Shown here in pieces: positions 33,010 to 43,256 of a DNA stretch of 64,000 nt (positions within the stretch are counted from its first letter, which is position 1; each line of letters starts with the position of its first letter). The DNA comes from Palsa-504 sp963839095 (GTDB taxonomy: Bacteria; Actinomycetota; Actinomycetes; Streptosporangiales; Streptosporangiaceae). A program made the translations under genes and the position numbers. The notes under the pieces were generated by a model. That model had not been told where the DNA came from. It worked only from the letters and a program-made list of their open reading frames with translations, and did no database searches. The stretch lies in contig CAWIUF010000068.1 in the NCBI GenBank assembly GCA_963839095.1, positions 248,001-312,000 on the forward strand, written 5' to 3'.

Positions 33010-33399
33010 TCAGCCGCTGATGACGGGACGCTCTCGCATCAGCCCGGCCAGTTCGTGCGCCAGCGCGATCGGGTCGATCGGGTGGCTGATCACGGCGTCG
33101 GCCCGGGACCAGGTGGCGAGCCAGCCGTCGTCCGCCCGGCCGGTGATCAGCAGCGCCGGCGGGCAGTTGTAGATCTCGTCCTTGGCCTGGCGGCACACGC
33201 CCATCCCGCCGTACGGCTGGGCCTCCCCGTCGAGCACCATCACGTCCGCGCCGCCGGCGTCGAGCAGCCGGAACAGCGCAGGCTGGGTGGCTACCTCGAT
33301 AATTTCTGCGTCCGGGACATCCATCGCGGGGCGACGCCCGATGGCGAGCCTGACCTGGGCTCGGACATCGGCGTCGTGGCTGTACACAACGACCTTCAT
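33010..33399 (-). CDS. Receiver-domain-like protein
   Basis: A 129-residue single-domain protein from ATG 33399 (MKVVVYSHDADVRAQVRLAI). The fold appears CheY-like: MVLDGEAQPYGGMGVCRQ holds a candidate phospho-acceptor Asp at the end of strand 3, and LLITGRADD a beta-4 region with Thr. The C-terminal Lys of active receivers is not obvious, as the beta-5 position reads ADAVISHPID, so it may be an atypical receiver. It is divergent from ctaE, a conserved neighbourhood in actinomycetes, which suggests a link with respiration. Confidence 0.65.
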   Translation of the reverse strand: MKVVVYSHDADVRAQVRLAIGRRPAMDVPDAEIIEVATQPALFRLLDAGGADVMVLDGEAQPYGGMGVCRQAKDEIYNCPPALLITGRADDGWLATWSRADAVISHPIDPIALAHELAGLMRERPVISG

Positions 33400-33479
33400 G
33401 AAAGTGCATGGTACAGATACCGTCACGGATCCGGGGGGTCGCGTGGCGATCGCCTACAGGTTGTCGTAATAATTGCTTC

Positions 33480-34118
33480 GTGACGACAGCAACCGTGGAG
33501 ACGGCCCCGAGGACACCGGCCAGCAGACCCAATCTGGTCAGCGTCGGTACCATCATCTGGCTCTCCTCCGAACTGATGTTCTTCGCGGCCCTGTTCGCGA
33601 TGTACTTCACCGTCAGGTCGGTGGACAAGGGGGCCGGAATTGCCTGGCCTGGCGCGCATCTCGACATCGCGCTCGGCTCGACCAACACCACGGTCCTGCT
33701 GCTGTCCAGCGTTACCTGCCAGATGGGCGTGTTCGCCGTCGAACGCGGCCAGATCAGGCGCACCAGGTCACTGCTGCACCCGATGAGCTGGGGCCTGCGC
33801 GAGTGGTACGTGCTGACCTTCCTGATGGGCCTGTACTTCGACCTGGGCCAGGGCTACGAGTACTTCGGCCTGGTCCACGACGATCACCTCACCATCGCGT
33901 CCAGCGCCTACGGCTCGGTGTTCTACCTGCCCACCGGGTTCCACGGGCTGCACGTGGCCGGCGGCCTGGTGGCCTTCATCTTCTTGCTCGGGCGCACCTA
34001 CGCGGCCCGGACCTTCACCCATGAACAGCAGGTCAGCGCGATCGTCGTGTCGTACTACTGGCACTTCGTCGACGTCGTGTGGATCGGCCTGTTCACCGTC
34101 ATCTACCTCATCCATTAG
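33480..34118 (+). CDS. ctaE: Cytochrome c oxidase subunit III
   Basis: Subunit III of the aa3 oxidase in the plasma membrane. The 212 residues carry several helices with SVGTIIWLSSELMFFAALFA, SMTN-type NTTVLLLSS, YFGLVHDD, PTGFHGLHVAGGLVAFIFL and YYWHFVDVVWIGLFTVIYLI, all family hallmarks. GTG 33480 is chosen. TAATAA at 33467-33472 sits seven bases before it, so translation is probably leaderless. It heads the ctaE-qcrC-qcrA-qcrB operon, as in mycobacteria (Rv2193-Rv2196). Confidence 0.94.
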   Translation: MTTATVETAPRTPASRPNLVSVGTIIWLSSELMFFAALFAMYFTVRSVDKGAGIAWPGAHLDIALGSTNTTVLLLSSVTCQMGVFAVERGQIRRTRSLLHPMSWGLREWYVLTFLMGLYFDLGQGYEYFGLVHDDHLTIASSAYGSVFYLPTGFHGLHVAGGLVAFIFLLGRTYAARTFTHEQQVSAIVVSYYWHFVDVVWIGLFTVIYLIH

Positions 34119-34132
34119 TCAGGGGACAGCGA

Positions 34133-34912
34133 GTGAGCTGGATAAACGCCAGGCGCAGGCGCCCGGCCGCCGGCTACGCGGCACTGCTACTTGGGCTCGT
34201 CGTTGTCGCGCTGGTCTACGGGTCGCTCACCTCCCGGGGTGGCGTCACCGAGGCCTCGGCCGCGGTCGGGGCTCAGCAGGACGTCATGGCCGGGCAGAAG
34301 CTGTTTCAGGCGAACTGCTCGAGCTGCCACGGCCTCGAGGCCCAGGGCACCTCGCAGGCGCCCAGCCTGATCGGCGCCGGTGCGGCCGCGGTCGACTTCC
34401 AGGTGTCCACCGGCCGGATGCCGGCCAAGGAAGTCGGCGCGGAGAACGAGCGCAAGCCGGTCGATCGTTCACCCACGCAGGCAGATCCGATCCCGGACTC
34501 CCAGCAGGTGTCGACGACCGGGGCGGACACCGCGCTCGGGTACCAGCTGTTCAGCGCCAACTGCTCGCAGTGCCACAACGCCGGCCTGTCCGGCGGCGCG
34601 CTGACCTACGGCAAGGACGCGCCGCCGCTCACCGCGGCCACGCCGACCCAGATCTACGAGGCCATGCTGACCGGGCCCGAGGCCATGCCGGTGTTCGCCG
34701 ACGGCGCGGTCACCCCGCAGGCCAAGAAGGACATCATCGCCTACATCACGCAGACCCGGGTGGAGCCCAATCCGGGCGGCTTCTCGCTCGGCCGGACCGG
34801 CCCGATCACCGAGGGCCTGGTGATCTTCTTCGGCGGCCTGGGCTTCCTGATTCTCATCGCGCTGTGGATTACCGCGAAGCGGCGTGATCCAAGACCGACG
34901 GGGATGGAGTAG
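34133..34912 (+). CDS. qcrC: Di-haem cytochrome c subunit of the bc1 complex
   Basis: Carries electrons from the Rieske protein to the aa3 oxidase within the actinobacterial supercomplex. GTG 34133 opens with an N-terminal membrane anchor (AGYAALLLGLVVVALVYGS). Two haem c sites follow, CSSCHG and CSQCHN, then a conserved NPGGFSLGRTGPITEGL and a C-terminal membrane helix. The linker between the haem domains is unusually short: KPVDRSPTQADPIPDSQQ lacks the helix of roughly 15 residues (of the AAYVASL type) expected there. This may be a real deletion or an assembly loss; it keeps frame. Confidence 0.93.
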   Translation: MSWINARRRRPAAGYAALLLGLVVVALVYGSLTSRGGVTEASAAVGAQQDVMAGQKLFQANCSSCHGLEAQGTSQAPSLIGAGAAAVDFQVSTGRMPAKEVGAENERKPVDRSPTQADPIPDSQQVSTTGADTALGYQLFSANCSQCHNAGLSGGALTYGKDAPPLTAATPTQIYEAMLTGPEAMPVFADGAVTPQAKKDIIAYITQTRVEPNPGGFSLGRTGPITEGLVIFFGGLGFLILIALWITAKRRDPRPTGME

Positions 34913-34919
34913 AGGCGTC

Positions 34920-36058
34920 ATGAGCGACATGGAAGAGACCGAGGGCACCGAGGGCCCGGTCGCGCCGCACCGGGTGATCGGCACTCCCCCGCCCTCGCCG
35001 CGCCTGCTCGGCTCGACCGCGGTCGACCGGATCGACCGCGGTTGCCGACGATCGCGAGCGCATGCCGTCCATGGCCGACGAAGAGGAGATCGTCGGCGAG
35101 CCGCACTACGTCGGCCTGCCGCCGGACGACCCGAAGGTGGTCGTGCACGGCAAGCGGGCCGAGCGGGTCGTCGCGGCCTGCTTCACGCTCGCGTTCTTCA
35201 CCGGCTGCGCCTTCGTGGCCGCCTACGTCGGCATCGGCGTGGGCACGGTCGACAAGACCCTGCGGTCCAACCTGGGCCTGGGCACCACGCTGGCGGTCAC
35301 GCTGCTGCTGCTCGGCACGGGCGCGCTGATCTGGGTCCGGCACCTGATGCCGGACGTCGAGCTGACCGAGGAGCGGCACGACCTGCGCTCCGACGAGGCG
35401 GACCGGCAGCAGTTCCAGGAAGTCTTCAAGGACGGCGTAGCGTACAGCCAGTTCGTCAAGCGGCCGCTGATCAGGCGGACGCTGATGCTGGGCACGCTGC
35501 CGCTGCTCGCCGCGCCCATCGTGCTGCTGCGCGACACCGGGCCGAAGCCCGGCACCAGCCTGCGGCACACCGTGTGGAGCCCGGGCCGCCGGCTGCTGGT
35601 CTACGGCACCAACCAGCCGATCACCCCGGCCGACTTCAGCGCGCCGGGCAGCATGATCACGATCGTGCCCGACGGGTTCCAGGACAACGACGACGACGCT
35701 GACCAAGGCCGCCGTCGTCCTGATCAAGTTCCGCCCGGGCGAACTGGATATTCCCACCCGGACGCAGGGGAGTACGCTGGTAGGCACGATGAACTGGACA
35801 GTCGACAACATCGTCGCCTACTCCAAGATCTGCACGCACGTGGGTTGCCCGGTGGGGCTGTACGAGCAGACGACGCACCACCTCCTGTGCCCGTGCCACC
35901 AGTCCACCTTCGACGCGGCCAAGGGCGCCGAGGTCGTCTTCGGCCCGGCCGCCCGGCCGCTGCCCCAGCTGCCGCTGACCACGGACTCGTCGGGGTACCT
36001 GGTGGCCAAGAGCGACTTCAACGAGCCCGTCGGCCCGAGTTTCTGGGAGCGCGGATGA
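34920..36058 (+). CDS. qcrA: Rieske iron-sulfur subunit of the bc1 complex (frame-shifted)
   Basis: Accepts electrons from menaquinol. The N-terminal cytoplasmic part starts at ATG 34920 (MSDMEETEGTEGP). The frame changes near 35035 and continues in REERMP-like sequence before MADEEEIVGEPHYVGLP. Three membrane helices of the long actinobacterial form are visible (VVAACFTLAFFTGCAFVAAY, LAVTLLLLGTGALIWV, TLMLGTLPLLAAPIVLL). A second change near 35695 leads to the cluster-binding motifs CTHVGCPVG and CPCHQSTFD. Two single-base corrections restore the family length of about 380 residues. The stop overlaps qcrB (ATGA). Confidence 0.9.
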
Positions 36059-37797
36059 GTACCGACACCGATTTCGACGTCCCGAAGGCGCTGAGCGGCA
36101 CGGGCAGCTTCCTGGACGACCGGTTCCACGGGGCGCGCGGCCTGCGGGTGCTGATGCGCAAGGTCTTCCCCGACCACTGGTCGTTCATGCTCGGCGAGAT
36201 CGCGCTGTGGTCGTTCGTCATCCTGCTGCTGACCGGGACCTTCCTGTCGCTGTTCTTCGTGCCGTCGATGAACCAGGTGACCTACCACGGCTCGTACATC
36301 AAGCTCGACGGCATCCGGGTGAGCGAGGCCTACCAGTCGGCCCTGAACATCACCTTCGACGTCCGCGGCGGGCTGCTGATCAGGCAGATCCACCACTGGG
36401 CGGCCGACCTGTTCATGGCCGCGCTGATCATCCACATGCTGCGGGTGTTCTTCACCGGCGCCTACCGCAAGCCGCGCGAGATCAACTGGCTGATCGGCAT
36501 CGGGCTGTTCACGCTCGGGCCTGCTCGAGGGCCTGTTCGGCTACTCGCTCCCGGACGACCAGCTGTCCGGCGCGGGCCTGCGGATCTTCGAGGGCGCCCT
36601 GCAGGGCATCCCGATCGTCGGCACCTACCTGGCGTTCTTCCTGTTCGGCGGGCCGTTCCCCGGGCACGACATCGTGCCGCGGATGTACATCATCCACGTG
36701 CTGCTGATCCCGGGCATCCTGCTGGCGCTCATCAGCGCCCACCTGTTCATCATGTTCCACCAGAAGCACACGCAGATGCCGGCCAAGGGGAACACCGAGA
36801 AGAACGTGAACGGCCAGCCGTTCTTCCCGTACTTCATGGCCAAGGGCGGCGCCTGGTTCTTCTTCATCTTCGGCGCGCTGGTCCTGCTGGCGACGTTCGC
36901 CCAGATCAACCCGATCTGGACCTACGGGCCGTACTCGCCGGTGGCCATCTCGTCGGCGTCCCAGCCCGACTTCTACATGGGCATCCTGGAGGGCTCGCTG
37001 CGCGTCATGCCCGCCTGGGAGATCAACTTCCTCGGGCATACGCTGTCGCTGAGCGTGCTCATCCCGTTCGCGCTGCCGCTCGGCATCGTGCTGGGCGGGG
37101 CCGCGGCGTGGCCGTTCTTCGAGCAGTGGGCCACCGGGGACAAGTCGATCCACAACATCAACGACCGGCCGCGGAACGCCGCCGGCGCGGACCGCGACCG
37201 GGGTGGCCGTGATGACGTTCTACGGCGTGCTGTGGGCCGAGGGCGCGAACGACGTCATCGCCAACAAGCTGCAGATCCCGCTGTACACGATCACCTGGAT
37301 CGCGCGCTTCGCGGTCTTCCTCGGGCCCGCTGTTCGCCTACCTCCTCACCAAACGGATCTGCCTCGGCCTGCAGCGCAAGGACGCCGAGGAACTGCTGCA
37401 CGGCTACGAGTCCGGCATCATCCGGCAGCTGCCGAACGGCGAGTTCATCGAGGTGCACCAGCCGGTGGACGAGGAGAAGCGGGCGGTGCTCGAGGCCAAG
37501 CCGGTGCCCGCGCTGCTGCCCGCGCCCGGCTCCGAGGACGCCAACGGCGTGCCCGCGCCGGGCTCGCGCGGGGCTCTCGGCTGGGCCCGCGGCGTCGCCA
37601 ACCGGGCCTTCGCCGAGACCATCCCGCTCGAGACCAACGGGCACGGGAACGGGCACGGCAACGGGCACGAGCTGGAATCCGGTGAGGAGCACGCGGCCGT
37701 CGGGTCCGGCGCATCAGCCGGGTCCGTCTCGTCGGGCGGCCACGGGCAGCTTCCGGCCGGCGACGCGGCGGAGGAAGAGCGCCCCGAAGGCGGCTGA
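36055..37797 (+). CDS. qcrB: Cytochrome b subunit of the bc1 complex (frame-shifted)
   Basis: Membrane subunit with two b haems and the quinol sites. ATG 36055 overlaps qcrA. Haem-ligand histidines are seen in IRQIHHWAADLFMAALIIHM and the second pair in MYIIHVLLIPGILLALISAH. FGGPFPGHDIVPR and a WEINFLGHTL region follow. Frame changes occur near 36520 (before LLEGLFGYSLPDDQL), 37190 and 37330. All parts together make about 580 residues, normal for actinobacterial QcrB with its C-terminal extension. That extension ends in a Gly/His/Asn run (NGHGNGHGNGHE) and an acidic tail. Drug-target residues near the Qp site were not evaluated. Confidence 0.92.
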
Positions 37798-37802
37798 GCC
37801 CG

Positions 37803-39449
37803 TTAGCTCCGGGGCACGGAACGCTTCCTGGTGACCTGCCGCAGCCACGACATGGCTGCGCGCAGGTCACCGTCGTTTAGGAGGTAGGTGACCAGGCCGA
37901 ACACGACGGTGGCGGCGACCGCCGCGAGGGCGGCCACCGCGGCGGCCAGCAGCTTGTGGCTCGCCGGCAGGGCCAGCGTGAGGCCCGCGCCGGCCGCCGC
38001 CCCGGCGATACCGGCGGCCGCCCCCGCCAGTGTCGCGCGGCCAGTGCCGCGGACGGCCTCGGCCCCGCGGATCCGGCGGGCCGCGAGCACCAGCGGGACG
38101 GCCACCACCGTCTGGCCGATGGTGTTGCCCAGGGCCAGCGCGGCCACCACCAGGCGGGGCGGCACGAGCTCGGCCAGCACCACGTCCGCCACGATCACCA
38201 CGAGCCAGCTGCCGGCCACCGCCGCGGCCGCGATCTTGAGCCGGCCGAGGACCATCATCACCCGCGACATGTTCGCGATGACGCCAAACCCGACCAGCCC
38301 GGGAGCGAACAGGGCCAGCCCGGCGATCAGCTCAGGTACCTGGTCCGGCTCGTGGGCCAGGACGTGGGCGGCGGGACCGGCGATGGCCGCCGTGACGGCC
38401 GCCCCGAGCCAGCTGACCAGCAGCACCGCCCGGGTGGAGCCGGCGCAGGTCCGGTCGAAGACGTGCCCCTCGCGCGCGGCGAGCACCGGGAACGCGCTGA
38501 CCGCGACGGACAGGGCCAGCACGCCGTTCACCGAGTTGAACACCTGCCAGCCGTAGTTCAGCAGGACCACCGCGCCGGTCTCGCCGCGGCCGTTGGCCAG
38601 CACCAGGGCCACCACGATGGACAGGTCGTAGGCGATGATCTCGATGACCCCGATCAGCGCCAGTCCCCCGGCCTGGCGCGCCACCCCCGGCGGGAACCGC
38701 AGCCGGGGCCGGAACGTCAGGTGCAGCCGCCAGGTCGGCAGGGCGGCCACCGCGACCAGCGCGGCGACGCCCAGCGTGGTGCCGACCGACAAGATGAGCT
38801 CGGCGCTCAGCGGCAGCCGGGACAGCGGGAGGTCCTTGTCCAGGGGCGCGAAGGCCAGGTAGGCGGAGATGACCACCAGGCTGGAGATGGCCGGCCCCAG
38901 GGCCGGGCCGGAGAAGCGGCGGTGGGCCTGCAGCAGCCCGTACAGGACGACCGAGATCCCGGACAAGATGATCTGCGGGGCGAAGACCACGAGCATGTCG
39001 CTGGTCACCGCGACCACGTCGGACCGGACGCAGTGCGCCTGCGCGTTGGCGGGGTTGAGCAGTCCCGCGATCGGGCCGGCGGCGGCCGCGACACCGATGG
39101 TCAGCGGCAGCAAGATGATGACGGACCAGGTCAGCAACGCCGAGGAGACCTCGCTGACCCTGGCCTTCTCCCGGGGGTCATGGGCGGATCGTTCGGCCGA
39201 CCGGGCCAGCACCGGGACCATGGCGCTGGTCAGGGCGCCGCCCAGGACCAGCTCGTAGACCAGGTTGGGGACCTGGTTCGCGGTGACGTAGGCGGTGCCC
39301 AGGCAGCTCGCGCCGACCCGCTGCGAGAACACCAGCGTGCGGGCGAGGCCGAGGACCCGGGACAGGACCGTCAGGCCGGCGATCACGGCCGCGCCGCGGG
39401 CGATGCCCGCGGCGTGTCCCGGCGGCAGATCCTGGTCGGCTACCGGCAT
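37803..39449 (-). CDS. murJ: Lipid II flippase MurJ (MviN family)
   Basis: A 548-residue polytopic membrane protein with about 14 helices, moving lipid-linked peptidoglycan precursor across the membrane. The start (ARGAAVIAGLTVLSRVLGLARTLVFS) and the ANQVPNLVYELVLGGALTSAMVPVL block are typical of MurJ. Charged residues in the central cavity region appear, for example Arg in SRVLGLAR. The gene is intact and convergent with qcrB, five bases from its stop. In other actinomycetes MurJ genes usually lie near the chromosome origin, so this may be an additional MurJ-like paralogue. Confidence 0.85.
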   Translation of the reverse strand: MPVADQDLPPGHAAGIARGAAVIAGLTVLSRVLGLARTLVFSQRVGASCLGTAYVTANQVPNLVYELVLGGALTSAMVPVLARSAERSAHDPREKARVSEVSSALLTWSVIILLPLTIGVAAAAGPIAGLLNPANAQAHCVRSDVVAVTSDMLVVFAPQIILSGISVVLYGLLQAHRRFSGPALGPAISSLVVISAYLAFAPLDKDLPLSRLPLSAELILSVGTTLGVAALVAVAALPTWRLHLTFRPRLRFPPGVARQAGGLALIGVIEIIAYDLSIVVALVLANGRGETGAVVLLNYGWQVFNSVNGVLALSVAVSAFPVLAAREGHVFDRTCAGSTRAVLLVSWLGAAVTAAIAGPAAHVLAHEPDQVPELIAGLALFAPGLVGFGVIANMSRVMMVLGRLKIAAAAVAGSWLVVIVADVVLAELVPPRLVVAALALGNTIGQTVVAVPLVLAARRIRGAEAVRGTGRATLAGAAAGIAGAAAGAGLTLALPASHKLLAAAVAALAAVAATVVFGLVTYLLNDGDLRAAMSWLRQVTRKRSVPRS

Positions 39450-39513
39450 GTATGCATGACGCCCAGCCGGGCCGGCGGGTGTACCGGCCCGGAACCCTGA
39501 TTCCTTGCCCTGC

Positions 39514-40292
39514 TCAGGCGGGCTCTCCCTTAAGGGTGAAGGACGACAGCAGGCTGACCGCCAGGAGCAGGGCCGCGGCCGTGACGATGATGCCCATCAC
39601 CACGGATGTTAGTACGCCCAGGCCCGCTTGCAGGGCCGGGTCGGTGACGAAACCGCCGGCGATGCCCAGGCCGTAGTGGCTCACCGACAGCAGCCGGGCC
39701 CCGCTCACGAAGTTGGCCAGCAGCACCTCCCAGACCAGCACGTAGAGCAGGCCGACGGCGATCGCGCGGGTGGTCGCCACCGAGACCATGACGAAGATCG
39801 CGTTGTAGATCACCGAGCAGGCCAGCGCCCCGACGAACAGGCCGGTGGCGAACTGGCCGGTGCCGATGCTGACCAGGCCGCCGGGCTGGCCGTCCGGAGG
39901 CGGCGCGCTGCCGCCGCCCGCGATCAGGGCGGCGATGAGCTCGGGGACCGCGGCGAAGACGATGGTGAGCCCGGTCGCGACGAGGAACTTGGTGGCCACC
40001 ACCGAGGACCGGCGGACCGGCGTGGCCAGCAGGTGGACGATGCTGCCGTCGTCGACCTCGGCGCCGAGCACGCTGGTGCCGATGATCAGCGCGGTGAGCG
40101 GCAGCAGGACCGAGAAGCCGAACGTGCCCAGGACGTGCGACGGCCACGGCCGCACGGCGCGTGGGTGGCCTTCAGCGCCACGGTGAGCAAGATCAGGACC
40201 GCGGCGGGGATGGCGAACAGCAGCGCCCGCTTGCGGCTCAGGGTGGCGCGCAGGGTGATCCGGGCGACCGTGGGGTTGACCAGGCCGGACAT
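39514..40292 (-). CDS. ABC-2 family transporter permease (frame-shifted)
   Basis: Last gene of a four-gene ATPase/permease/ATPase/permease cluster. ATG 40292 gives MSGLVNPTVARITLRATLSR and a first helix ALLFAIPAAVLILLTVAL. Near 40163 the frame changes to RPWPSHVLGTFGFSVLLPLT and continues with five more helices (GAEVDDGSIVHLLATPVRRS is the typical cytoplasmic loop). It ends at 39514 with a final helix before FTLKGEPA. One missing base joins the parts into about 259 residues. The substrate is unknown. Confidence 0.82.
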
Positions 40293-40312
40293 GGGTGCTC
40301 CTTGGAGTCGGT

Positions 40313-41223
40313 TCAGCTGGCGACGAGGTAGGCGAAGACGCTTTCCAGGGACTCATCGGCCGGCAGCACCTCGCGCAGCCGGATCCCGTGGTGGCGGGCC
40401 AGCACCGCGATGTCCCGGCAGAACGCGCCGTAGTCCGAGGTCCGTACCTGCAGCCCGGCCCGGCTCAGCTCCACGGCGGTCACGGCGGGCCGGCCGATCA
40501 GCGCGCCGCCGAGCAGGCGGTCGTCGGAGGAGCGCACCGTGAACACGTGCGGCCTGCTCGTCATCAGCCGCCGGATCGCGCGGAAGTCGCCCGAGGCGGC
40601 CAGCCGCCCGGCCACCACCACCTGGATGATGCCGGACAGCCGCTCGACCTCCTCCAGGATGTGCGAGCTGAACAGGATCGTCCGGCCCTCGCTGCCGAGC
40701 TTGTCGAGCAGGTCCATCATGTGCAGCCGCTGCCGCGGGTCCATCCCGTTGAACGGCTCGTCGAGCACCAGGATCTCCGGGTCGTGGACGAGCGCCGCGG
40801 CCACCTTGATCCGCTGGCGCATGCCCTTGGAGTAGGTGGCGATCTTGCGGTCCGCCGCGGCGCCCATGTCGAGCAGGCTGATCGCCCGGGCCGCGGCGGC
40901 GGCCGGGTCGCCGAGCTCGTGCAGCCGCGCGGTCGCGGTGACGAACTGCTCCGCCGGTCAGGAAGGCGTACACCGAGTCGCGTTCGGGGACCAGGCCGAC
41001 CTGCCGGTACATGGCCGGGCGGTGCCAGCTGGGCTGGCCCGCCACGGTGAGCTCACCGCGGGACGGCGGCAGGAAGCCGGCGATCATGTGCATGATCGTC
41101 GACTTGCCCGCGCCGTTCGGCCCGAGCAGCCCGGTGACACCGGGCCCGATGGACATGGTGACGTCGTTGACGGCGACCACGTTGCCGTACCAGCGCGAGA
41201 CGTTGCGCAGTTCGATGGTCATG
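40313..41223 (-). CDS. ABC transporter ATP-binding protein (frame-shifted)
   Basis: ATG 41223 opens MTIELRNVSRWYGNVVAVND. Walker A GLLGPNGAGKST is in the first frame, and YSKGMRQRIKVAAALVHDP, Walker B ILVLDEPFNGMDPRQRLHM and the H-loop ILFSSHILEEVERL are in the second. The frame changes near 40955, after VYAFLTG; one base corrects it. About 303 residues result, with a C-terminal accessory domain of the type that occurs with ABC-2 permeases. The start overlaps the upstream permease stop by 4 bp (ATGA) once that gene is corrected. Confidence 0.85.
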
Positions 41224-42113
41224 CCTGGCTCACCTTCCGGTATCGCGCGGCCAGGCCCGGCGAGGCAGGCCGCGAGCAGGACCACCGCCAGGACCCCGTA
41301 GAGCGGCCCGTAGCGGCCTGGATCGGCGACGAGGCCGGCTGCCGGGTCGCCGCCGAGCCAGACGCGCACCCCGTCGAGGATGGTGAACGGGCTGAAGAGC
41401 CCGGCGATCCGCGCCCCGGTGGAGGGGACCTTCGTGCCTCCCTCGGCGTCGATCAGCAGCAGGGCGAGGAAGAACGTCAGGATGCAGGAGATGGCGACGA
41501 TCCCGGTCGAGTACGCGCGGCGGCCGGTGAGGCAGGCCAGCACCAGCCCGATCGCCGCGAACAGCACGGCCCACATCAGGCCCACGCCCAGCCCGGGGAT
41601 CAGCGCCCTGGTCTGCGCCCAGATGGCCGAGCCGCCCTTGGCCGACGCGATCGTGCCCACGTACAGGATGAGCAGCGGCACCTCGATCAGGATGAGGAGC
41701 GCGGCGGTCAGCGCGAGGTACTTGGCCAGCGGGTAGTCGCCGCGTCGCAGCGGCCGGCAGAAGTACAGCGGCAGGACGCGGCTGCGCAGGTCCCGGGAGA
41801 CGAGCTCGGGCGCCTGGGCGGCGATGAAGATGATGACCACGGCCGCCCGCAGGCTCGGGACGTAGACGTCGTAGCCGAAGAGCCGCTGGTTGCCGCGGGC
41901 CACCGCGAACGCGTTCACCAGCGCGGGCAGGCACATCGCGATGAACGCGAGCACCGGGATGATCTTGCCCTTCAGGCCGCGGCCGATGCCGAACGCGGAC
42001 CGGAAGCTGTGCCAGGTCAGGGCCTTGACGATCTGGGCCCGGCCCAGCCGGGGGCCGTCGTAGCCGCGGTAGCCGAGGTCGTGGATGACCCCGGCGGCCT
42101 GCGTGTCAGGCAT
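41220..42113 (-). CDS. ABC-2 family transporter permease (frame-shifted at its end)
   Basis: GTG or ATG near 42113 begins MPDTQAAGVIHDLGYRGYDG, a conserved start in this transporter type. About six helices follow, with the segment SRDLRSRVLPLYFCRPLRRG as the cytoplasmic coupling loop. As written the frame runs straight into the next ATPase, making an apparent fusion. Removing one G near 41250 gives the end AARYRKVSQA and a TGA at 41222-41220 that overlaps the ATPase start. So the fusion is an artefact and the protein has about 297 residues. Confidence 0.82.
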
Positions 42114-43104
42114 GCTGCGCCTCCTCCTCGTCGCGGAACAGCTCCTCGACCTGGTGCCGCCGCTGCTCCAGGCGGCACAGCGGCAGCGCGAGATCGGCCA
42201 CGCAGTCCCGCACCACGTCGTAGGTGTCGTCTCCGCCCAGCGGCACCAGCAGGGTCCGGCCCTGGCCGGTGCCGGACTGGCTCGTGCCGCCGCGCTGGAC
42301 GGTGGCCACGAGGCCGCGAGCGGCCAGCTCAGCCTGCAGCCGGGCCAGGCCCTCCTCCACCTCCACCGCGAGGACCTGGCTCGCCTGGGTGAAGCTGGTG
42401 ATCGAGGCGGCCCGCAGCAGCCGGCCGCCCTCGATCGCGACCAGGTGGTCGCAGATCCGCTCGATCTCGCCGAGCAGGTGGGAGGCGACGACGATGGAGA
42501 TGCCGAACTCCGTGCCGATCCGCCCGATCAGCTCGAGCATGGCGGTGCGCCCGGCCGGGTCGAGCCCGTTGGTCGGCTCGTCGAGCAGCAGGAGCCGGGG
42601 CGCGCCGACCAGGGCCTGGGCCAGCTTCACCCGCTGCTTCATGCCGGTGGAGTAGGTGCCGATCAGCCGGTAGCGCTCCTCGTGCAGGCCGACGTGCCGC
42701 AGCGACTCGGCGGCGCGTTCCTTGGCCACCGTGGGCGGCAGCCCGGAGATCCGGCCCAGGTGAGTGACGAACTCGGTCGCGGTCACGTCGGGCGGGAGGC
42801 AGTCGTGCTCGGGCATGTAGCCGAGCAGCATCCTGATCTCCTCGCCGCTGGCCGTGCAGTCGCGGCCGAGCACCCGGGCCTGGCCCCGGGTCGGCGCGAT
42901 GAGGCCGAGCAGGATCTTGATCAGGGTGGACTTGCCCGCGCCGTTGGCGCCGACCAGGCCGGTGACGCCGGGGGCGAAGGAGACGGTCAGGCCGTCGAGC
43001 GCCGTCACCTCGCCGGGGTAGGTCTTGGTCAGTCCCCTGATCTCGATGACCGGGGCCTCGATGACGGCAGCCCCGGCGGGCGGGACGGCCTCGGTGGATG
43101 GCAT
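42106..43104 (-). CDS. ABC transporter ATP-binding protein
   Basis: First gene of the four-gene ABC-2 cluster and the only one without a frame change. The 332 residues contain GLVGANGAGKSTLIKILL (Walker A), YSTGMKQRVKLAQALVGAP (signature), LLLLDEPTNGLDPAGR (Walker B) and VVASHLLGEIERI (H-loop), then a regulatory C-terminal domain. The 3' end overlaps the following permease by 8 bp. The promoter should lie in the 150 bp shared with the divergent histidine kinase gene, whose two-component system may control this transporter. Confidence 0.88.
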   Translation of the reverse strand: MPSTEAVPPAGAAVIEAPVIEIRGLTKTYPGEVTALDGLTVSFAPGVTGLVGANGAGKSTLIKILLGLIAPTRGQARVLGRDCTASGEEIRMLLGYMPEHDCLPPDVTATEFVTHLGRISGLPPTVAKERAAESLRHVGLHEERYRLIGTYSTGMKQRVKLAQALVGAPRLLLLDEPTNGLDPAGRTAMLELIGRIGTEFGISIVVASHLLGEIERICDHLVAIEGGRLLRAASITSFTQASQVLAVEVEEGLARLQAELAARGLVATVQRGGTSQSGTGQGRTLLVPLGGDDTYDVVRDCVADLALPLCRLEQRRHQVEELFRDEEEAQHA

Positions 43105-43256
43105 GTGTGTTACCGTGCCAGGGCGGAGCAGGCCAGGGCATCGGCCGCCAGGGTGAACTCTCCTCGTCGCGCGGGACCGCGCCCGGGTGCGCGTTGCCGT
43201 GCGGCGTACGCCTGCAGGATGACGCCCGCTCCGGCGATGACGGTTACGGTGGATCC

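Noticed and set aside
40353..42113. Apparent ABC permease-ATPase fusion protein
   Set aside because: Removing one G near 41250 gives a normal permease end and a TGA overlapping the ATPase ATG, so they are two coupled genes.
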